Positions 44,422 through 53,088 of a stretch of 63,520 nt of DNA are shown here, one piece after another (the first letter of the stretch is position 1; each line of letters starts with the position of its first letter). Source of the DNA: Deltaproteobacteria bacterium (GTDB lineage: Bacteria; Desulfobacterota; Deferrimicrobia; Deferrimicrobiales; Deferrimicrobiaceae); the NCBI GenBank assembly GCA_020346465.1, contig CP070783.1, positions 771,332-834,851 on the forward strand, written 5' to 3'. The translations under genes and the position numbers were made by a program. The notes beneath the pieces were generated by a model. It had not been told where the DNA came from. It was given only the letters and a program-made list of their open reading frames with translations, and ran no database searches.

Positions 44422-44691
44422 TTACCAACAAGGTTCTTCCTCGTACACCTCTCCTTCACGCAAGATGTGTACCGATCGGGGAAGAAGTTTGGCCCGGGAG
44501 AGGACCTTCCGGGCACGGTCCTTGTCGGGGGGGAAAATCCGGATCGCGAGTCCGCAGTCCGACGTGAGCCGCCTCGGGACGGGGATGAGCCGCATCGGCA
44601 CGCCGCCTCTCTTCAGAATCTTCTCCGCAGACATCACCTGATGCGTTCCCCGGAAGATGAGGATGACTTCCGGGTGGGCGGCCCGCGCCAT
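44422..44691 (-). CDS. DUF3343 protein (putative Se/S carrier)
   Basis: This 89-residue protein has the DUF3343 layout: a beta-strand VILIFRGTHQVMSAEKILKR, then PVPRRLTSDCGLAIRI with the conserved Cys, and a short helix. DUF3343 proteins are small TusA/YedF-like carriers proposed to move selenium or sulfur and often lie near selD or a class V aminotransferase. One such enzyme is encoded two genes downstream. The protein ends in CW. AGGGAGG precedes the ATG. No independent promoter was seen, so partial read-through from the small secreted-protein gene is likely. Confidence 0.82.
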   Translation of the reverse strand: MARAAHPEVILIFRGTHQVMSAEKILKRGGVPMRLIPVPRRLTSDCGLAIRIFPPDKDRARKVLSRAKLLPRSVHILREGEVYEEEPCW

Positions 44692-44724
44692 TTGGATCCT
44701 CCCTGTCCCCTGTTCTCCGGCAAA

Positions 44725-44754
44725 GGAAAAATCTTAGCGACGATGTCTCGCTAA
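44725..44754 (-). terminator. Intrinsic terminator overlapping the stop of the small secreted-protein gene
   Basis: On the minus strand TTAGCGA pairs with TCGCTAA (44748-44754 with 44734-44740) across a seven-base loop. It is followed by GATTTTTCC. The stop codon of the upstream gene (44751-44753) is part of the stem. The stem is only seven base pairs, so termination may be partial. Confidence 0.6.
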
Positions 44755-45059
44755 AACTCTCGAATGACCACGGGAAGAGTCGTGACGATTGTTTTTACAT
44801 AGTCATCCTGTTTCCCGTAATTCGAGTGCCAGATGTAGGTTACTGCATTGCCCTGGATGGTGATCTCCTCGTGGGTCCTGCTATTCATGCCACTCACGGG
44901 TACCCCGGTGGGAAAATACACCTCGACCGTTTTTTCCACTCCATCGGCAAGAAGGTTCACCGTCGCGGGAAACGGAGATGTCGTTACACCGCCGGCGCCC
45001 TCCCACAAGCCCAAGGAAAAGAGAAGTGCCAGCCCGAGCAAAAAAACCATTTTTTTCAT
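44751..45059 (-). CDS. Small secreted protein of unknown function
   Basis: This 102-residue protein has a clear signal peptide (KKMVFLLGLALLFSLGLWEGAGG, with cleavage likely near AGG). The mature part is about 80 residues, rich in beta-strand (TVNLLADGVEKTVEVYFPTGV, ITIQGNAVTYIWHSNYGK), with no cysteine. It should be periplasmic or exported. No family is recognised. The ATG at 45059 has GGAGGGCGA before it and the earlier reading is a poorer fit. Its surroundings are less GC-rich than the rest. Confidence 0.7.
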   Translation of the reverse strand: MKKMVFLLGLALLFSLGLWEGAGGVTTSPFPATVNLLADGVEKTVEVYFPTGVPVSGMNSRTHEEITIQGNAVTYIWHSNYGKQDDYVKTIVTTLPVVIREF

Positions 45060-45274
45060 ATTCTCGCCCTCCGAATGTCTCTCTCCAATTGGCAGGCCAG
45101 ATTCCGGTTCGGTTCCTGTTGATCTTGTCGTGCGGGACGTTTCCATCATTATAAATTACTTTGCCATCCCTCGTTCCCCTGCCAAAGGGATTGCAGATCG
45201 CCCCGACCGAACGGAAAAATCCGCAAACCCCCGCAAACAGGAGGAAACGTCCACCGGTAAGATATAGAAAATGT
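45060..45274. other. Less GC-rich divergent intergenic region
   Basis: This 215-base gap separates the small secreted-protein gene (minus) from the small membrane-protein gene (plus). It contains a TATAAT-like box on the minus strand (45148-45153) about 90 bases before the secreted-protein start, and TTGTCG (45125-45130) with an AT-rich match 17-19 bases downstream on the plus strand. No coding, RNA gene or repeat was recognised. Confidence 0.4.
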
Positions 45275-45613
45275 ATGAGTTATTTCCTTCCCTCGGGTTT
45301 ATCCATTATAATCCCGGGAGGAACCGACGGGCGGGAAACGATCATCCTGAGCACTCATACCTTATCGTTCATGGGAGTCATCGGCGTCACCGCGCTGGTC
45401 CTCAACATCCCCCTGGGCTATCTGCGCGAAGGGCAGCGGAAGTATTCCCTCGCCTGGTTCGCGTACGTCCACCTTTCCATTCCCCTGATCGCCTGGCTCA
45501 GGATCGCCAACCACGTCACCTCCTGGCTGATCCCCTTCTTCATTCTCTGCGCCGTCGCCGGGCAGATCGTGGGGGGGAGGGTTCGCAGGCAGACGGAAGG
45601 GGGGGGGCGGTGA
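45275..45613 (+). CDS. Small integral membrane protein
   Basis: This 112-residue protein has three hydrophobic segments: LSFMGVIGVTALVLNIPLGY, VHLSIPLIAWLRI and WLIPFFILCAVAGQIVGG. A conserved-looking YLREGQRKYS lies in the first loop. I do not know its function. The start is uncertain. The ATG at 45275 precedes a good TATAAT (45307-45312) and GGGAGG (45315-45320), which hint at a shorter protein starting nearer 45341, but no standard start codon is there until 45371. It overlaps the DUF721 start as GTGA. Confidence 0.65.
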   Translation: MSYFLPSGLSIIIPGGTDGRETIILSTHTLSFMGVIGVTALVLNIPLGYLREGQRKYSLAWFAYVHLSIPLIAWLRIANHVTSWLIPFFILCAVAGQIVGGRVRRQTEGGGR

Positions 45614-46086
45614 GCGTCCGGAGGCTCTCGACGATCCTGGAGACGCTCCTTGTGGACACGCTCGGTCTTCCCGCCGCCGCGGCCCAGGTGCGCCTCCTCC
45701 GGTCCTGGGGGAAGATCGTCGGTCCCCTCCTCGGCGGAAAGACCTCCCCGGGAAAAATCCGCAACGGCGTGCTGACGGTCTTCGTCCGGAATCACGCGTG
45801 GGCCCAGGAGCTTCAGCTTTCCAAGCCGGCGCTGCTCGAACGGATCCGGTCGTTCGAGGGCGGGGATGCGATCCGGGAGATCCGGTTCGCCGTCGATTCC
45901 GGGAGCTGCCCGTCCGACGGGGCGGAATCTCTCCCCGGGAAGGAACCGTCCCCGGCGGCGGAACCGTCTCCGCACCCCGACGGCCCTCTCCCCCCCGATC
46001 CCGGAGGCCTCGAGGAGGTCCGCGATCCCGAAACCCGCGAGATCCTTCGCTCCATCAGCCGGAAATCGTCCCGCAGGAAAGGATAG
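45610..46086 (+). CDS. DUF721 (DciA-like) protein
   Basis: This 158-residue protein has the DUF721 core: RSWGKIVGPLLGGKTSPGKIRNGVLTVFVRNHAWAQELQL then LLERIRSF. This family includes DciA, which interacts with the replicative helicase DnaB, but most members are untested. The C-terminal half is a proline-rich, acidic tail ending in a basic cluster SRKSSRRKG. The start is GTG, overlapping the preceding stop as GTGA. The gene converges on trmN6. Confidence 0.85.
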   Translation: MSVRRLSTILETLLVDTLGLPAAAAQVRLLRSWGKIVGPLLGGKTSPGKIRNGVLTVFVRNHAWAQELQLSKPALLERIRSFEGGDAIREIRFAVDSGSCPSDGAESLPGKEPSPAAEPSPHPDGPLPPDPGGLEEVRDPETREILRSISRKSSRRKG

Positions 46087-46124
46087 GCTTCCCTGCACCG
46101 CGGGCGCGTTCCGTCCACTCCCCC

Positions 46125-46862
46125 CTACTCCCGGAAAAACCCCGTGAAGATCTTCTCGACCTCCGGATGATACCGGCGTCTGCCCGCATAGACGACGAGG
46201 GGAGGCAGGACGACCTGCTCCGCCGTCTTCCGGCGGCTTCCCGCCACCAGCACCCGGTTCGCCGGCTCGTCGGCGTGGGGATGGACGAACCGGATGGTCT
46301 CCGGCAGGATGCCGGCGGCCTCGCCCAGGGCGAACAGCTCCGGGAGGCGGGCCGAGGGACAGACGATCGCGAAACGGCCCCGCGGGGCGAGATACCTCCC
46401 CGCGGCGGTGAAGACGTCGGCCATCGTGCACGCCACCTCGTGGCGGGCGATCTCCCTGCGGGGGTCCGGGTTCCTCCTCCCCTCGCCGATTTTCCGGTAC
46501 GGGGGGTTGGCGACCACGAGGTCGAAGGAGCGCGGGGAGAGGCCCGGAATCGTTTCCCGGAGATCGCCCAAAACGGCGGAAAGACGGTCCCCCAGCCCGT
46601 TCTCCCGGATGTTCCGGCAGGCGTACTCCCACAGCGTCCGCTGGATCTCCACCCCCACCCCCGTTTTCAGGACATCGCACCGCCGGGCGAGGAGAAGAAG
46701 GACGACCCCCGACCCGGTGCCCAGGTCGAGGACCGACCTGCCGCAACAGGCGGACGCGAAATCGGCGAGCAGCACGGAATCGATGGAGAACCGGTACCCC
46801 TTCTCCGGCTGGCGGACCCGGAGGGGGGGAATCGCACCCCCCCTATCCCGGCAGCGTGTCAT
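46125..46862 (-). CDS. tRNA1(Val) A37 N6-methyltransferase TrmN6-like
   Basis: This 245-residue SAM-dependent methyltransferase has motif I SVLDLGTGSGVVLLLLA and motif IV VVANPPYRK, with an N-terminal GYRFSIDSVLLADF as in TrmN6/YfiC. The NPPY motif indicates methylation of an exocyclic amine. The tRNA substrate is inferred from the family. It is the last gene of the minus-strand run from alr, and its start overlaps the DUF1015 gene end by 20 bases. Confidence 0.9.
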   Translation of the reverse strand: MTRCRDRGGAIPPLRVRQPEKGYRFSIDSVLLADFASACCGRSVLDLGTGSGVVLLLLARRCDVLKTGVGVEIQRTLWEYACRNIRENGLGDRLSAVLGDLRETIPGLSPRSFDLVVANPPYRKIGEGRRNPDPRREIARHEVACTMADVFTAAGRYLAPRGRFAIVCPSARLPELFALGEAAGILPETIRFVHPHADEPANRVLVAGSRRKTAEQVVLPPLVVYAGRRRYHPEVEKIFTGFFRE

Positions 46863-48171
46863 CTCCCCGCACGGGGAGAATCAGAAGGCCCGTCAGGATC
46901 TTCGGGTAGAAGAAGGTGGTCTTCTGGGGGAGGACGTGCCCGGAGAGGGAGACGTCCCGGAACTCCTCCATCGTGACCGGATTGAGGAAGAAGGCGGCCT
47001 GGAGCTCCCCGCCCGCGAGCTCGGAGGCGGCTTTCCGGGCTTCCTTGTAGTACCGGACGAACCCCCCCGCCGTGACCGCGTCCGGGGAGATCCCCAGGAT
47101 CCGCTCGAAGAGGAAGCCGTGGAGGATCACCACGTCGAGCGTGCGAAGCCTGGCGGGAAAGCGGGACAGGTTCTTCTCGCCGAAGCTCTCCGGGTCGGGG
47201 AACGAGGCGACGTAATACCGGCCGGCGCCGGCGCTCCAGGCGATCGCCTTCCCTTTCCGTCCCGCCTCCGCGACCGCCCTCTCCGCGTCCTCGGGCGTCC
47301 CTGGACGGGTGTCCAGGGGGACCAGGGAGCCCACGCGGGCGGCGAACTCCTCCGCGGAGAACCCCGGCACCGAGTGGATCCCCCGGTGGGTGGGAAGGAT
47401 CACGATCCCCTCGTCGTCCATGTTGCACAGGAACATGAGGACGTGCTCGTACGCCGCGTCCTCCCTCGACCCGTGTCTCTGCCTCATCTCGTCCCGGAAG
47501 GCGAGCGCCGTCTCGTACCGGTGGTGCCCGTCGGCGATGAACACCTTCTTGTCCGCCATCTTCCCCACCGCGTCCGCGAGGGACGCGGGGTCGGAGACCC
47601 GCCACATCCGGTGCTTTACCCCGAGGTCGTCGGTGGCCGTAACGTCCGGCTGCGCCGGCAGCTTCGCCCGCAGGGCCCTCGCCACCCCGTCCCCGGGGTC
47701 GGAGTAGAGCCCGAAAATGGGGCTCGTGTTCGCCTCCGTCGCGCGCATGAGCGCGAGCCGGTCCTCCTTGGGCCGGGAGTGGGTCTTCTCGTGGGGGTAG
47801 ACCATCCCTTCCCCGAAGGCCGACAGCCGGAGGGCGCCGAGGAACCCCTTCCGGACGAACAGGCCGTGGCCGGGAAGGGAAAACTCCTGCTCGTAGTAGT
47901 AGAGGGAAGGGTCCGCGTCCCGGACGAGGGTCCCCTCCTCCATCCACTGCCGGTAATGGCCGGCCGCCCGGGTGTACTTGTTCTTCTTGGGGCCGTCGCC
48001 TTCCTCCTCCAGCCCGAAATCGATGTGGGCGATGTTGCGGGGGTGGCGCAGGTGAAGGCTTTTCTGCTCCTCGGGGGAGATCACGTCGTAGGGCTGGGAG
48101 ACGACCTGCGACAGGTCGCTCCCTTTCGACAGGTCGTAGCGGATTCCCCGAAACGGCGACACGATGGCCAT
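46843..48171 (-). CDS. DUF1015 family protein
   Basis: This 442-residue cytoplasmic protein is a full DUF1015 member. It starts VSPFRGIRYD with VVSQPYDVISPEEQKSL, and has YYYEQEF, HEKTHSRPKEDRL, and the conserved FIADGHHRYETAL. The biochemical function of the family is unknown, although the conserved His and Asp residues suggest an enzyme. It follows tsaC by four bases in the same transcript, close to tRNA-modification and purine genes. Confidence 0.93.
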   Translation of the reverse strand: MAIVSPFRGIRYDLSKGSDLSQVVSQPYDVISPEEQKSLHLRHPRNIAHIDFGLEEEGDGPKKNKYTRAAGHYRQWMEEGTLVRDADPSLYYYEQEFSLPGHGLFVRKGFLGALRLSAFGEGMVYPHEKTHSRPKEDRLALMRATEANTSPIFGLYSDPGDGVARALRAKLPAQPDVTATDDLGVKHRMWRVSDPASLADAVGKMADKKVFIADGHHRYETALAFRDEMRQRHGSREDAAYEHVLMFLCNMDDEGIVILPTHRGIHSVPGFSAEEFAARVGSLVPLDTRPGTPEDAERAVAEAGRKGKAIAWSAGAGRYYVASFPDPESFGEKNLSRFPARLRTLDVVILHGFLFERILGISPDAVTAGGFVRYYKEARKAASELAGGELQAAFFLNPVTMEEFRDVSLSGHVLPQKTTFFYPKILTGLLILPVRGDDTLPG

Positions 48172-48175
48172 GCTT

Positions 48176-48814
48176 CTACCCCTCTCCGAGAGCGTTGATA
48201 ATGGTCGGAAAGGGGATCACCCCTTCCCGCAGGAGGGAAACCCCTCCCTCCCCGACGAGCACGACGGTCGAACCGGCCGACGCCGGAGCGGGCCCGTCCC
48301 AAAGGATCCAGTCGGCCTCGCCCGCGAACTCGGTCACGAGCTCCTCGGCCGTCCCCCAGGCGCCGGGGCTGCCGGCCCGGTTGGCCGACGTCCCCGTGAT
48401 CGCCCCCCCGGCCGCCGCGGCAAGCGCCCGGGGAACCGGATGCCCGGGGACGCGCAGGCCCACGGTCCCCGTTCCGCCGGTGATGGCCGCAGGAAGCGAC
48501 GGCCTGGCGGGCAGCACGATGGTCAGCGCCCCCGGCCAGAATCTCTCCATCAGCCGGGACGCCTCCGCGGGAATCCGCCGGGCCAGGGAGGACGCCCTCG
48601 CGGGCCCGTCGAGCAGAAGGGGGATCGGCTTTCCCCCCTCGCGCCCCTTCGCGGCAAGGAGCCGGGCGAGCGCCTCTTCCGAGGCCGGGTCGACCCCGAG
48701 CCCGTACAGCGTGTCCGTCGGAAAGACGAGCATCCCCCCCGCCCGGAGAGACTCGACCACGCCCGGCGGCGGGAAGGAGACCGATCCCGCGTCCAGGCGG
48801 ACCAGGCGGGTCAT
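48176..48814 (-). CDS. tsaC: L-threonylcarbamoyladenylate synthase (TsaC/Sua5/YrdC)
   Basis: This 212-residue protein makes threonylcarbamoyl-AMP, the activated precursor for t6A at position 37 of tRNAs. It has [48 protein letters not shown] and [11 protein letters not shown]. The C-terminal Sua5 extension is absent. The ATG overlaps the DUF89 stop as ATGA. Confidence 0.95.
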   Translation of the reverse strand: MTRLVRLDAGSVSFPPPGVVESLRAGGMLVFPTDTLYGLGVDPASEEALARLLAAKGREGGKPIPLLLDGPARASSLARRIPAEASRLMERFWPGALTIVLPARPSLPAAITGGTGTVGLRVPGHPVPRALAAAAGGAITGTSANRAGSPGAWGTAEELVTEFAGEADWILWDGPAPASAGSTVVLVGEGGVSLLREGVIPFPTIINALGEG

Positions 48815-49674
48815 CCCGCCCCTTCTCCGTCCAGCACGACGAGGTCCCCTTCGGGCCTCCCGAGAGCCCGGGAGACGACGGGGCACTTGCATCGGAACAG
48901 GAAGAAGGCGTTCCGGAGGTGCCCGAACAGCGTTTCGAAATTCGCCTGCCCCTTCGACAGGATCAGGTCGGAGCCCGCGATCCGGTCGCGGAACTCCCGC
49001 GTGCAAAGGGCCAGGTCGGTCCCCACGCCCCGGTTGCCGTTCGACACGACATCGCCGTAGGCGGACAGCCCCAGCCGGTGGGCCTCCGCCTCGGTCAGGT
49101 CGTCGATGACGGGCCCTCCCTTCACGCCGACCCAGACCGTCCTCCCCGTCCCCGCAATCCGCGCGAGAAGCGGCACGTCGAATGCCACCTCTCCCGCATT
49201 GTCCAGCAGGACGCCGATCGTCCGGGAGCCGTCGATCCGGGCCCTGAGCTTCTCCGGGATCTGCCGGGATCCGTCCTCCGCCGCAAGCCGTCCCACCTCG
49301 ACCTCCATGGACTCCCGTTCGACGATCCCGGAGTCCATGATGTTCCCGAAGACCGAAAGCCACACGGCCGCCGCCACCGGGTCCGCGGAGCCGGCGACGA
49401 GCGCCTCCGCCCTCGAGGCCATCTCCGCAAACCGGCCGAACTCCCGTTCCTTCACCTCCCGGAACGGGTCGTCGGCCCCGAGTTCCTCCCGGACGATCTC
49501 GTGCAGGCGGGTGGCGACCCTCGCCGGGACCTCCCCCGGCGAAACGTCGGACAAAATGCCCGCGACCCGGTCGCCCACGGCCTTCCGGCCGGACCCGGAG
49601 GCACCGTGCGCGCGGGCCGCCAGGTCCGCCTGCCGCAGGAAACAGGGGAAGCACTCCGGGGAAAGCGCGATCAT
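48811..49674 (-). CDS. DUF89/ARMT1-like metal-dependent phosphatase family protein
   Basis: This 287-residue protein begins with [11 protein letters not shown], the N-terminal CxxC signature of prokaryotic DUF89. It has [21 protein letters not shown] (the metal-binding aspartate), [12 protein letters not shown] and [11 protein letters not shown]89 proteins are metal-dependent phosphatases of damaged or unwanted phospho-metabolites. The substrate cannot be inferred. It is coupled by ATGA overlaps to purE before it and tsaC after it. Confidence 0.92.
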   Translation of the reverse strand: MIALSPECFPCFLRQADLAARAHGASGSGRKAVGDRVAGILSDVSPGEVPARVATRLHEIVREELGADDPFREVKEREFGRFAEMASRAEALVAGSADPVAAAVWLSVFGNIMDSGIVERESMEVEVGRLAAEDGSRQIPEKLRARIDGSRTIGVLLDNAGEVAFDVPLLARIAGTGRTVWVGVKGGPVIDDLTEAEAHRLGLSAYGDVVSNGNRGVGTDLALCTREFRDRIAGSDLILSKGQANFETLFGHLRNAFFLFRCKCPVVSRALGRPEGDLVVLDGEGAG

Positions 49675-50159
49675 CGGATCTCGTCGGCCGAGGCGGCGAC
49701 CTCCTCTGCCATCCGTCTCCTGCTCTCCCGGACCTTCTCCCGGAGCCCGGGATCCGAGAGGGAGAGGATCTGCGCGGCGAGGTGCCCCGCGTTCCGGGCG
49801 CCCGCTTTCCCGACCGACATGGTCGCCACGGGGATTCCCGCCGGCATCTGGACCGTCGAGAGGAGGGAGTCGAGCCCCGCCAGCGGCGAACCCTCCAGCG
49901 GCACGCCGATCACCGGGAGAAGGGTCTCCGCCGCGACAACACCCGCGAGGTGCGCTGCGTAGCCGGCTCCGGCGATGATGACCGAATACCCGTCTCCCTC
50001 GGCCTGGGCCACGATCTTCCGGGTGCGGGCGGGGGACCGGTGCGCGGACGTCACCGTCATGGTGCAGGGAATCCCGAACCCGGACAGGACGCGGGCGGCC
50101 TCTCCCATCACCGGTTCGTCCGACTTGCTCCCCATGAGGATCAGGACCTTGCCGGCCAT
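49671..50159 (-). CDS. purE: N5-carboxyaminoimidazole ribonucleotide mutase PurE
   Basis: This 162-residue enzyme converts N5-CAIR to CAIR in purine synthesis. It has [11 protein letters not shown] at residues 7-17, [12 protein letters not shown] and [15 protein letters not shown], all class I PurE motifs. The matching purK is not in the window. It is next to purD with a three-base gap. Confidence 0.96.
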   Translation of the reverse strand: MAGKVLILMGSKSDEPVMGEAARVLSGFGIPCTMTVTSAHRSPARTRKIVAQAEGDGYSVIIAGAGYAAHLAGVVAAETLLPVIGVPLEGSPLAGLDSLLSTVQMPAGIPVATMSVGKAGARNAGHLAAQILSLSDPGLREKVRESRRRMAEEVAASADEIR

Positions 50160-50162
50160 CGG

Positions 50163-51449
50163 TCAGACCTCGTCCCGCTGGAGCGCCCGTTTCCCGATGT
50201 CGGTCCGGTAGTACGCCCCTTCCCACCGGATCTTCTCGACCGCGCGGTATCCCCGTGCGATCGCCTTCCGGATGTCGTCGTCCACGGCGGTGACCCCGAG
50301 CACCCTTCCCCCGCTGGTGACCAGCTTCCCGTCCCTAATCGCCGTGCCGGCGTGGAAGACCTGGACGCCGCCCAGCCCTTCCGCCTCGTCGATGCCCAGG
50401 ATCGGATCCCCTTTCCGGTAGGGGCCCGGGTATCCGGCGGAGGACATCACGATGCAGACGGTCGGCCTCGGGTCGATCTCCATGACCGCGTCGGTGAGCT
50501 TCCCCTGGGCGCACTGCATCAGCAGGGGCACGAGATCGCTCGCGAGCCGCATGAACAGCGGCTGCGCCTCGGGGTCCCCGAAGCGCACGTTGAACTCGAG
50601 GACCTTCGCCGCGCCCCGCTCGATCATCAGGCCGCCGTAGAGGATCCCCCGGAACGGCGCCCCCTCGGACCGCATCCCGGCGAGGAGCGGCTCGAAGATC
50701 TCCCGCTGGACCTTCCGTTCGATCTCGGGGGTCAGCACCGGCGCGGGGGAGTACGCGCCCATTCCGCCGGTGTTCGGCCCCGTGTCGCCGTCGCCGATCC
50801 GCTTGTGGTCCTGGGAGGAGGGCAGGGGAACGAACTTCTCCCCGTCGCTGAAGACGATGTAGGAGGCCTCCTCGCCCGTGAGGCACTCCTCGACGACGAC
50901 CCGTTCCCCGGCGGGACCGAACACCCGCTTCTCCATCACGTCCCGCAGGAAGGCGACCGCCTCCTCGTACGTCCCCGCCACGGACACCCCCTTCCCCGCC
51001 GCGAGCCCGTCGGCCTTGATCACGACCGGGAGACGGTGCGTGAGGACGTACTGCTCCGCGTCGTCGAAGGAGTCGAAGACCCGGAACTCCGCCGTCGGGA
51101 TCCCGTATTTGGCCAGGATGTTCTTCGTGAACACCTTGGACCCCTCGAGCTGCGCGGCGGCCTTGCTCGGCCCGCAGACCAGCAGGCCGCGCCGGGTCAG
51201 GTCGTCCGTGATGCCGGCGGCCAGAGGCGCCTCGGGCCCCACGACCGTCAGGTCGACCCGCTGCTTCACGGCGAAATCGACGATCCGGGAGGTCTCGTCC
51301 ACCGGCACGGGAACGAGCTCCGCGCTTCCGGCGATCCCCGGGTTCCCGGGCGCCGCGAAGATCTTCTCCACCAGAGGACTCTGCGCGATCTTCCAGACGA
51401 GGGCGTGTTCGCGACCCCCGCTACCCACGATGAGAATCTTCAGCCCCAC
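50163..51449 (-). CDS. purD: Phosphoribosylamine-glycine ligase PurD
   Basis: This 428-residue ATP-grasp enzyme makes GAR, the second committed step of purine synthesis. It begins LKILIVGSGGREHALVWK, and has VVIKADGLAAGKGV, SSQDHKRIGDGDTGPNTGGMGAYSPAP and FGDPEAQPL. The GTG at 51449 with AGGAGG upstream gives the usual N-terminus; a longer reading into purH was rejected. Confidence 0.98.
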   Translation of the reverse strand: MGLKILIVGSGGREHALVWKIAQSPLVEKIFAAPGNPGIAGSAELVPVPVDETSRIVDFAVKQRVDLTVVGPEAPLAAGITDDLTRRGLLVCGPSKAAAQLEGSKVFTKNILAKYGIPTAEFRVFDSFDDAEQYVLTHRLPVVIKADGLAAGKGVSVAGTYEEAVAFLRDVMEKRVFGPAGERVVVEECLTGEEASYIVFSDGEKFVPLPSSQDHKRIGDGDTGPNTGGMGAYSPAPVLTPEIERKVQREIFEPLLAGMRSEGAPFRGILYGGLMIERGAAKVLEFNVRFGDPEAQPLFMRLASDLVPLLMQCAQGKLTDAVMEIDPRPTVCIVMSSAGYPGPYRKGDPILGIDEAEGLGGVQVFHAGTAIRDGKLVTSGGRVLGVTAVDDDIRKAIARGYRAVEKIRWEGAYYRTDIGKRALQRDEV

Positions 51450-51484
51450 CGGTCTCCTCCTTCCTGCTCCATGCGCCTTTGGGA

Positions 51485-53047
51485 TCAGTGACGGAAGTGG
51501 CGCACCCCCGTGAACACCATCGCCATCCCGTGCTCGTCGGCTGCCGCGATCACCTCCGCGTCCCGCACCGATCCCCCGGGCTGGATCGCGGCGGTCGCCC
51601 CCGCCGCGGCCGCCGCATCGAGGCCGTCGCGGAAGGGGAAGAAGGCGTCCGAGGCCACGACCGTCCCCGCGGTCGGGCGCTGGGCCTTCATCACCGCGAT
51701 CTTCGCGGAGTCCACGCGGCTCATCTGTCCCGCGCCCACGCCGACGGTGCGGTCCCGGAGCGCGTAGACGATCGCGTTGGATTTCACGTGCTTGCACACC
51801 TTCCACGCGAAGAGCAGGGCTTCCTGCTCCTCCCCGGTGGGGGCGCGCTTCGTCACGACCTTGAGGGAGGCGGGCTCGAGGACGTGCCGGTCCCTCCCCT
51901 GCAGGAGAAGCCCCCCGCTCACCTTCTTCATCTCGTGCCCGGGGTCCCCGCCCCAGCGGAAGACCCCGCCCGTCTCGAGGAGCCGGAGGTTGGCCTTCGC
52001 GGAGAGGATCTTGCGGGCCTCCTTGTCGAACGACGGGGCGACGACGGCCTCGAAGAAGGTCGCCGCGACCTCCCTCGCCGTCTCCCCGTTGACCGGCCGG
52101 TTGAAGCCGATGACCCCCCCGTAGGCCGAGACCGGGTCGCACTCCCGGGCCTTCTTGAAGGCGTCCACGAGCCGCCTCCGGGACAGCCCCACGCCGGAGG
52201 GGTTGGTGTGCTTGATGATCGCCGCCGCGGGCTCCGCGAACTCGAGGGCGAGCTGGAGCGCCGCGTCGAGGTCGACGATGTTGTTGTAGGAGAGCTCCTT
52301 GCCCTGGAGCTGTTTCGCCCCGCCGAGGGTGGGCTCGCCGGGCAGGCGGGTGTCGGCGTAGAAGGCCGCGGTCTGGTGCGGGTTCTCCCCGTACCGGAGC
52401 GACTGGACCCTGCGCCACTGGGCGGTGAACGTGATCGGGTACTCCCCCCCCCCCTCCGCCACGCGACCGAGATAGTTGGAGACGGCGGCGTCGTACCGCG
52501 CCGTCAGGACGAAGGCCTTGCGGCCCAGATCCGCGTGCGTTCCGGGGTCGAGGTTGCCGTTCCCCTTCTTGAGCCTCCCGAGGATGTCGGGATAGTCCGA
52601 CGGGTCGGTGACCACCGCCACGTCCCGGAAGTTCTTCGCCGCGGAGCGCAGCATCGCGGGACCGCCGATATCGATGTTCTCGATCGCCTCCTCGAGCGTG
52701 CAGTCGGGCTTCGCGACCGTCGCCTCGAACGGGTACAGGTTGACCACGACCATGTCGAACGGGACGATGCCGTGGGACGCGATCGTCTTCATGTGGAAGG
52801 CGTTCTTCCGGACCGCCAGGATTCCGCCGTGGATTTTCGGGTTGAGCGTCTTCACCCGGCCGTCGAGCATCTCCGGGAAACCGGTGTACTCCTCGATCAG
52901 CCGCACGGGGACCCTCTTCTCCCGCAGCAGCCCCGCCGTCCCTCCCGAGGCGAACAGCTCCACCCCCAGCCGGGACAACCCCCGGGCGAACTCCGCAACC
53001 CCGGATTTGTCGGAAACGCTTACGATCGCCCTGCGGATCCTCGCCAT
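51485..53047 (-). CDS. purH: Bifunctional AICAR formyltransferase / IMP cyclohydrolase PurH
   Basis: This 520-residue enzyme carries out the last two steps to IMP. The N-terminal cyclohydrolase domain has [31 protein letters not shown] and [11 protein letters not shown]. The transformylase half has [26 protein letters not shown] and [12 protein letters not shown]. An 11-C tract (52444-52454, plus strand) encodes GGG in VAEGGGEYP and is a possible slippage site. It lies 41 bases downstream of mlaD on the same strand. Confidence 0.98.
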   Translation of the reverse strand: MARIRRAIVSVSDKSGVAEFARGLSRLGVELFASGGTAGLLREKRVPVRLIEEYTGFPEMLDGRVKTLNPKIHGGILAVRKNAFHMKTIASHGIVPFDMVVVNLYPFEATVAKPDCTLEEAIENIDIGGPAMLRSAAKNFRDVAVVTDPSDYPDILGRLKKGNGNLDPGTHADLGRKAFVLTARYDAAVSNYLGRVAEGGGEYPITFTAQWRRVQSLRYGENPHQTAAFYADTRLPGEPTLGGAKQLQGKELSYNNIVDLDAALQLALEFAEPAAAIIKHTNPSGVGLSRRRLVDAFKKARECDPVSAYGGVIGFNRPVNGETAREVAATFFEAVVAPSFDKEARKILSAKANLRLLETGGVFRWGGDPGHEMKKVSGGLLLQGRDRHVLEPASLKVVTKRAPTGEEQEALLFAWKVCKHVKSNAIVYALRDRTVGVGAGQMSRVDSAKIAVMKAQRPTAGTVVASDAFFPFRDGLDAAAAAGATAAIQPGGSVRDAEVIAAADEHGMAMVFTGVRHFRH

Positions 53048-53088
53048 GGCACGGTCCCCGTCCTTTGGTCTTTAAAGTGTGCGGCCGC

